Shown one piece after another: positions 61,067 to 64,000 of a DNA stretch of 64,000 bases. The stretch is from Sporosarcina sp. JAI121 (lineage in GTDB: Bacteria > Bacillota > Bacilli > Bacillales_A > Planococcaceae). The stretch is taken from NCBI RefSeq assembly GCF_013408665.1, contig NZ_JACCCL010000001.1, forward strand, positions 1,565,136 to 1,629,135. Reading direction: 5' to 3'. Every line of letters begins with the position of its first letter. Positions within the stretch are counted from its first letter, which is position 1. The translations under genes were made by a program, and so were the position numbers. The notes beneath the pieces are model-generated. The model was not told the DNA's origin, did not search any database, and saw nothing but the letters and a program-made list of their open reading frames with translations.

Positions 61067-61708
61067 CTAACGTAGCGCGGGACTATCTTCTGTAATCGCA
61101 AAGCCTTTGATCGTTTCTAGGAAGGCTTGTTGTTTTTCATTCGATTGTCTATAGGAAACATTTGTGATTTCTTTTAGCAATTTAGTTTTTATTTTTTGAT
61201 TTAGAATGGAATGCTTCACTTTTACACGCGCCAGTGCAAGAAATTCAAGGTATTCTTCATAAGATTCATCATAAATTGCGGCAAGTTCATCACGAATGAC
61301 TTTTGCCAGTGTTGGACTTGCCCCACCAGTTGCAACACTGATTGTTAAGTCACCTCTTGTTAACTTTGCAGGGACATGGAAAGTACTGATTTCCTGATTA
61401 TCAACAACGTTCACGAGTTGATAGTTTCCAGCGGATAAGGCGACGAACTCATTTACTTTTTCATTGTTCGTCGCAGCAATGACGATCCATGCAGAGTCAA
61501 GATCTTCGGGTTCAAATATTTTATTCCTCCAGGCAATTCGGTTGTCACTGAGCAGTTCTTCGATTTTCAATTGAATTACGGGACTTATTACAGTGACACA
61601 CGCACCAGACTGTAATAAACCGGCGATTTTTCTATAGGCTATCTGCCCCCCGCCGACGACTACCGCTTCTTTATTCTTCAAGTTCAGCATAATAGGATAT
61701 CCGTCCAT
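61067..61708 (-). CDS. ylnF: precorrin-2 dehydrogenase / sirohydrochlorin ferrochelatase (siroheme synthase, YlnF/Met8-like)
   Basis: The enzyme oxidises precorrin-2 to sirohydrochlorin for siroheme, the cofactor of sulfite reductase. The 213-residue protein has the NAD-binding GGGQIAYRKIAGLLQSGA, the WIVIAATNN and VNVVDNQEISTFHVPA stretches and SVATGGASPTLAKVIRDEL, all typical of Met8/CysG-B domains. Whether it also chelates iron is not clear from sequence. The ATG at 61708 follows GGCAGGTGG; in-frame codons upstream would run through the terminator. It follows cysI. Confidence 0.88.
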   Translation of the reverse strand: MDGYPIMLNLKNKEAVVVGGGQIAYRKIAGLLQSGACVTVISPVIQLKIEELLSDNRIAWRNKIFEPEDLDSAWIVIAATNNEKVNEFVALSAGNYQLVNVVDNQEISTFHVPAKLTRGDLTISVATGGASPTLAKVIRDELAAIYDESYEEYLEFLALARVKVKHSILNQKIKTKLLKEITNVSYRQSNEKQQAFLETIKGFAITEDSPALR

Positions 61709-61735
61709 TGATTTTTCCACCTGCCTTTTATCATC

Positions 61736-61767
61736 AAAAAAAGACCGCACTTTTGGCGGCCTTTTTT
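61736..61767 (-). terminator. hairpin between cysI and the siroheme gene
   Basis: On the minus strand AAAAAAGGCCGCC pairs with GCGGTCTTTTTTT (one mismatch). Partial termination here would set less siroheme enzyme than sulfite reductase. Confidence 0.75.
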
Positions 61768-61780
61768 GGCTTATCACCGA

Positions 61781-63505
61781 TCAATCATGAAAGTCCAATC
61801 CAGATTGCACGGCTTTCACATGTCCGGCACGAATGACAAAATCTCCAAAATGCTCACCTTCCTGTCTTTCCTTAGCGTATTGGAAAAATAGAGGTTTAAG
61901 CAATTCCAGTATTTCTTCTTCTCCGACGTTTTCTCGATAGATTTTGTTCAGCCGATCCCCAACAAAACCAGCACCCAAATACATATTATATTTACCTGGG
62001 GCCTTTCCGATAAAGGCGATTTCACCTAAAGCCGGACGGGAACAACCATTTGGACAACCGGACATGCGTATAACAATCTCTTTTTCACGTAAACCCGATT
62101 CATCTAAAATCAACTCGATTTTATCCAACAGCGATGGTAGATAACGCTCGGCTTCGGCCATGGCCAGCCCGCAAGTCGGGAAAGCAACGCAAGCCATTGA
62201 ACTTCTTCGTAATGCGGAATGATGCTGCCCATCAGTCAAGCCATGTTTCTCAATCAATTCTTCAACAATATTTTTTTGTTGACTGGAAACGTTACTTATA
62301 ATCAGATTTTGATTCGGGCTGAGTCGGAAATCCCCTGTGTGAATCTTGGCTATTTCCCGCAGACCTGTCATCAATGGATAATCGTCCTGATCCTTAATCC
62401 GGCCATTTTGGATAAAGAGTGTATAGTGCCATTTGTCGTTGCTCCCTTTCACCCAACCATAACGATCGCCATTATGTTCAAATTGATATTCCCGTGCCGC
62501 ATCAAGTTCCCAGCCCAATCTTTCTTGGAGCTCATTGACAATCCAATCAAGACCCCGAGCATCAATCGTGTATTTGAAACGTGCGTACTTTCTCACAGAG
62601 CGGTCTCCATAATCACGTTGAATTGTAATTATTTTCTCTGCCACCTCAATAATTTGATCTGGTGTACAAAATCCAATTACTCTGGCCAACTGTGGATACG
62701 TCTTCGTATCTCCATGTGTCATCCCCATGCCGCCTCCGACAGCAATATTGAATCCTGTTAATTTACCTTCATCCAATATGGCAATCAGACCAAGATCCTG
62801 GGAAAAAACATCAATATCATTATTAGGAGGTACTGCTACACCAATTTTAAATTTCCGTGGTAAATAGAGCGCGCCATACATCGGTTCAATTTCTTCATCC
62901 GTTTCCTGACTGTCGACCACTTTTTCACCATCCAGCCAGATTTCATGATAAGCTGTTGTCCGTGGTGAAAGATAATCGCTCAGTTTCTGAGCCCAACCAT
63001 AAACTTCAGTGTGAATGTCCGATTGATAGGGATTTGGATTACACATCACATTCCGGTTTACATCACCGCAAGCGGCTAGCGTATCCATCAACGAATCGTT
63101 GATTTCTTGAATATTGTTCTTCATATTCCACTTTAAAATCCCATGCATTTGAAAAGCCTGCCTAGTAGTCAATTTCAACGTGCCGTTGCCATATTTATTG
63201 GCAACACGATCCATCACCAACCATTGTTCCGGAGTCGCAACTCCGCCCGGAGCACGGACACGAACCATAAACTGGTATGCCGGTTCTAATTTTTGTCGTT
63301 GACGCTCATTACGTAAATCTCGATCATCTTGCAAATAACTGCCATGGAATTTCATCAATCGATTATCGTCATCGGGGATTCCTGAACTGATTGGATATTC
63401 CATTGTATTCACCAGTGACCCTCGTAAATAATCGCTTTCGCTTTTTATCCGCTCAACGTCACTAGGCGGTCCCGGTTGTGGCGGTAGTATAATTTTTGTC
63501 GTCAT
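61781..63505 (-). CDS. cysI: assimilatory sulfite reductase hemoprotein subunit
   Basis: CysI reduces sulfite to sulfide with six electrons from CysJ. The 574-residue protein has two ferredoxin-reductase-like/SiR-HP repeats, [13 protein letters not shown] and [14 protein letters not shown], and the four [4Fe-4S]/siroheme cysteines in [16 protein letters not shown] and [10 protein letters not shown]. The ATG follows AAAAGGAGCTGGGAAA. It begins 24 bp after cysJ, and the siroheme gene follows. Confidence 0.96.
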   Translation of the reverse strand: MTTKIILPPQPGPPSDVERIKSESDYLRGSLVNTMEYPISSGIPDDDNRLMKFHGSYLQDDRDLRNERQRQKLEPAYQFMVRVRAPGGVATPEQWLVMDRVANKYGNGTLKLTTRQAFQMHGILKWNMKNNIQEINDSLMDTLAACGDVNRNVMCNPNPYQSDIHTEVYGWAQKLSDYLSPRTTAYHEIWLDGEKVVDSQETDEEIEPMYGALYLPRKFKIGVAVPPNNDIDVFSQDLGLIAILDEGKLTGFNIAVGGGMGMTHGDTKTYPQLARVIGFCTPDQIIEVAEKIITIQRDYGDRSVRKYARFKYTIDARGLDWIVNELQERLGWELDAAREYQFEHNGDRYGWVKGSNDKWHYTLFIQNGRIKDQDDYPLMTGLREIAKIHTGDFRLSPNQNLIISNVSSQQKNIVEELIEKHGLTDGQHHSALRRSSMACVAFPTCGLAMAEAERYLPSLLDKIELILDESGLREKEIVIRMSGCPNGCSRPALGEIAFIGKAPGKYNMYLGAGFVGDRLNKIYRENVGEEEILELLKPLFFQYAKERQEGEHFGDFVIRAGHVKAVQSGLDFHD

Positions 63506-63529
63506 TTTCCCAGCTCCTTTTCAGTCTAT

Positions 63530-64000
63530 TTAATAGACATCCCGTTGATAACGTTTCTGCTGTTGCATGTCAGCCAAATAGGCGGTTGCTTCCTTGGAAC
63601 TCATGGCGCCTTCTTCTTCTAGGATTTTCTCTAAAGTTGCATGAACATCGGTTGCCATCTGCTTTTCATCCCCACAAACGTAAACCACAGCTCCCTCTTC
63701 CAGCCATTGAAAAATATCTTGACTTTTCTCTAGCATACGGTTCTGGACATAGACCTTTTCGTCCGTATCACGGGAAAATGCAACATCCATCCGTGTCAAT
63801 ACACCTTGTTTGAGCCAGTTCTGCCATTCAACCTGATATAGGAAGTCTGTCACAAAATGCTGGTCACCAAAGAACAACCATGTTTTCCCTTCGGCGCTAA
63901 TCTCTTCCCGCTCTTCTAAGAACGATCTGAACGGGGCGACTCCAGTACCGGGTCCAATCATAATTATCGGTGTGTCAGGATCCTCCGGTAATTTAAAGTT
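63530..64000 (-). CDS. cysJ: sulfite reductase flavoprotein subunit, C-terminal part (runs off window)
   Basis: The visible 156 codons are the NADPH-binding end of a CysJ-type diflavin reductase. MIGPGTGVAPFRSFLEER is the NADPH phosphate motif, WLFFGDQHFVTDFLYQ follows, then YVQNRMLE, YVCGDEKQMATDV and the C-terminal end with an aromatic residue (RYQRDVY). The flavodoxin and FAD domains lie beyond 64000. It passes electrons from NADPH to CysI, its downstream neighbour. Confidence 0.93.
   Translation of the reverse strand, partial: NFKLPEDPDTPIIMIGPGTGVAPFRSFLEEREEISAEGKTWLFFGDQHFVTDFLYQVEWQNWLKQGVLTRMDVAFSRDTDEKVYVQNRMLEKSQDIFQWLEEGAVVYVCGDEKQMATDVHATLEKILEEEGAMSSKEATAYLADMQQQKRYQRDVY

Noticed and set aside
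1-64000. CRISPR arrays, tRNA or rRNA genes, intact transposases
   Set aside because: No regularly spaced direct repeats, no cloverleaf-like sequences and no transposase-like frames were found on reading both strands by eye.

Overview
This window looks like the chromosome of a spore-forming, low-to-mid GC Gram-positive rod of the Bacillales. A Sporosarcina-like member of the Planococcaceae is my best guess, inferred from gene content and not from any database search. Supporting features are a gerABC germinant-receptor operon, strong AGGAGG ribosome sites, frequent TTG/GTG starts, a Bacillus-type class IV PHA operon (phaPQ/phaRBC), BrxA (bacillithiol chemistry), YozE, YpmR/YpmS and YpjP. Most genes lie on the minus strand, in short operons separated by clear rho-independent hairpins. 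No rRNA, tRNA, CRISPR array or intact insertion sequence was seen.

Layout. 1-9.4 kb: a VWA/MoxR-ATPase pair (yojO partial, yojN), a small DUF6501-like gene, 2-oxoglutarate dehydrogenase odhAB, a stand-alone MurG-type glycosyltransferase and a MATE exporter. 9.4-17.4 kb: the gerABC operon, a secreted CAP-domain protein, a CobW GTPase, a CtpA-type S41 protease and deoD. 17.5-25.2 kb: yozE, msrBA, ypmSR, degV, dfrA-thyA, ypjP, a methyltransferase and brxA, with two very short membrane-peptide genes on the opposite strand. 25.4-34 kb: a phage-like amidase, two membrane proteins of unknown function, a Bcr/CflA exporter, CvfC, the ABC-F factor YfmR and a two-gene ABC exporter.

34-45.2 kb is the most eroded part. 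It holds an acyl-CoA ligase, glycerate kinase with a GntP permease cut by one in-frame amber codon, a holin-like protein, a frameshifted DUF1259-like remnant, the peptide transporter dtpT (with a cre-like site in its promoter), a DUF1646 transporter, proline dehydrogenase, an amino-acid ABC pair lacking an ATPase, and a chemoreceptor tail fragment. 45.2-56.4 kb: arylamine N-acetyltransferase, a DUF2161 nuclease-fold protein, ilvA, a YpfJ-type zinc protease, an MscS channel, a GalT/HIT-like protein, the divergent phaPQ/phaRBC cluster and ctaB. 57-64 kb is a sulfur-assimilation block on one strand: a sulfonate/taurine-type ABC importer, cysK, a siroheme-synthesis dehydrogenase, cysI and partial cysJ. 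Sulfite reductase makes sulfide, the siroheme enzyme helps make its cofactor, and CysK fixes sulfide into cysteine.

I found no convincing new multi-gene system. The items most worth following are the nonsense-interrupted gntP, the two membrane-peptide genes flanking ypjP, the large palindrome after dtpT, and the operator-like palindromes between phaQ and phaR.
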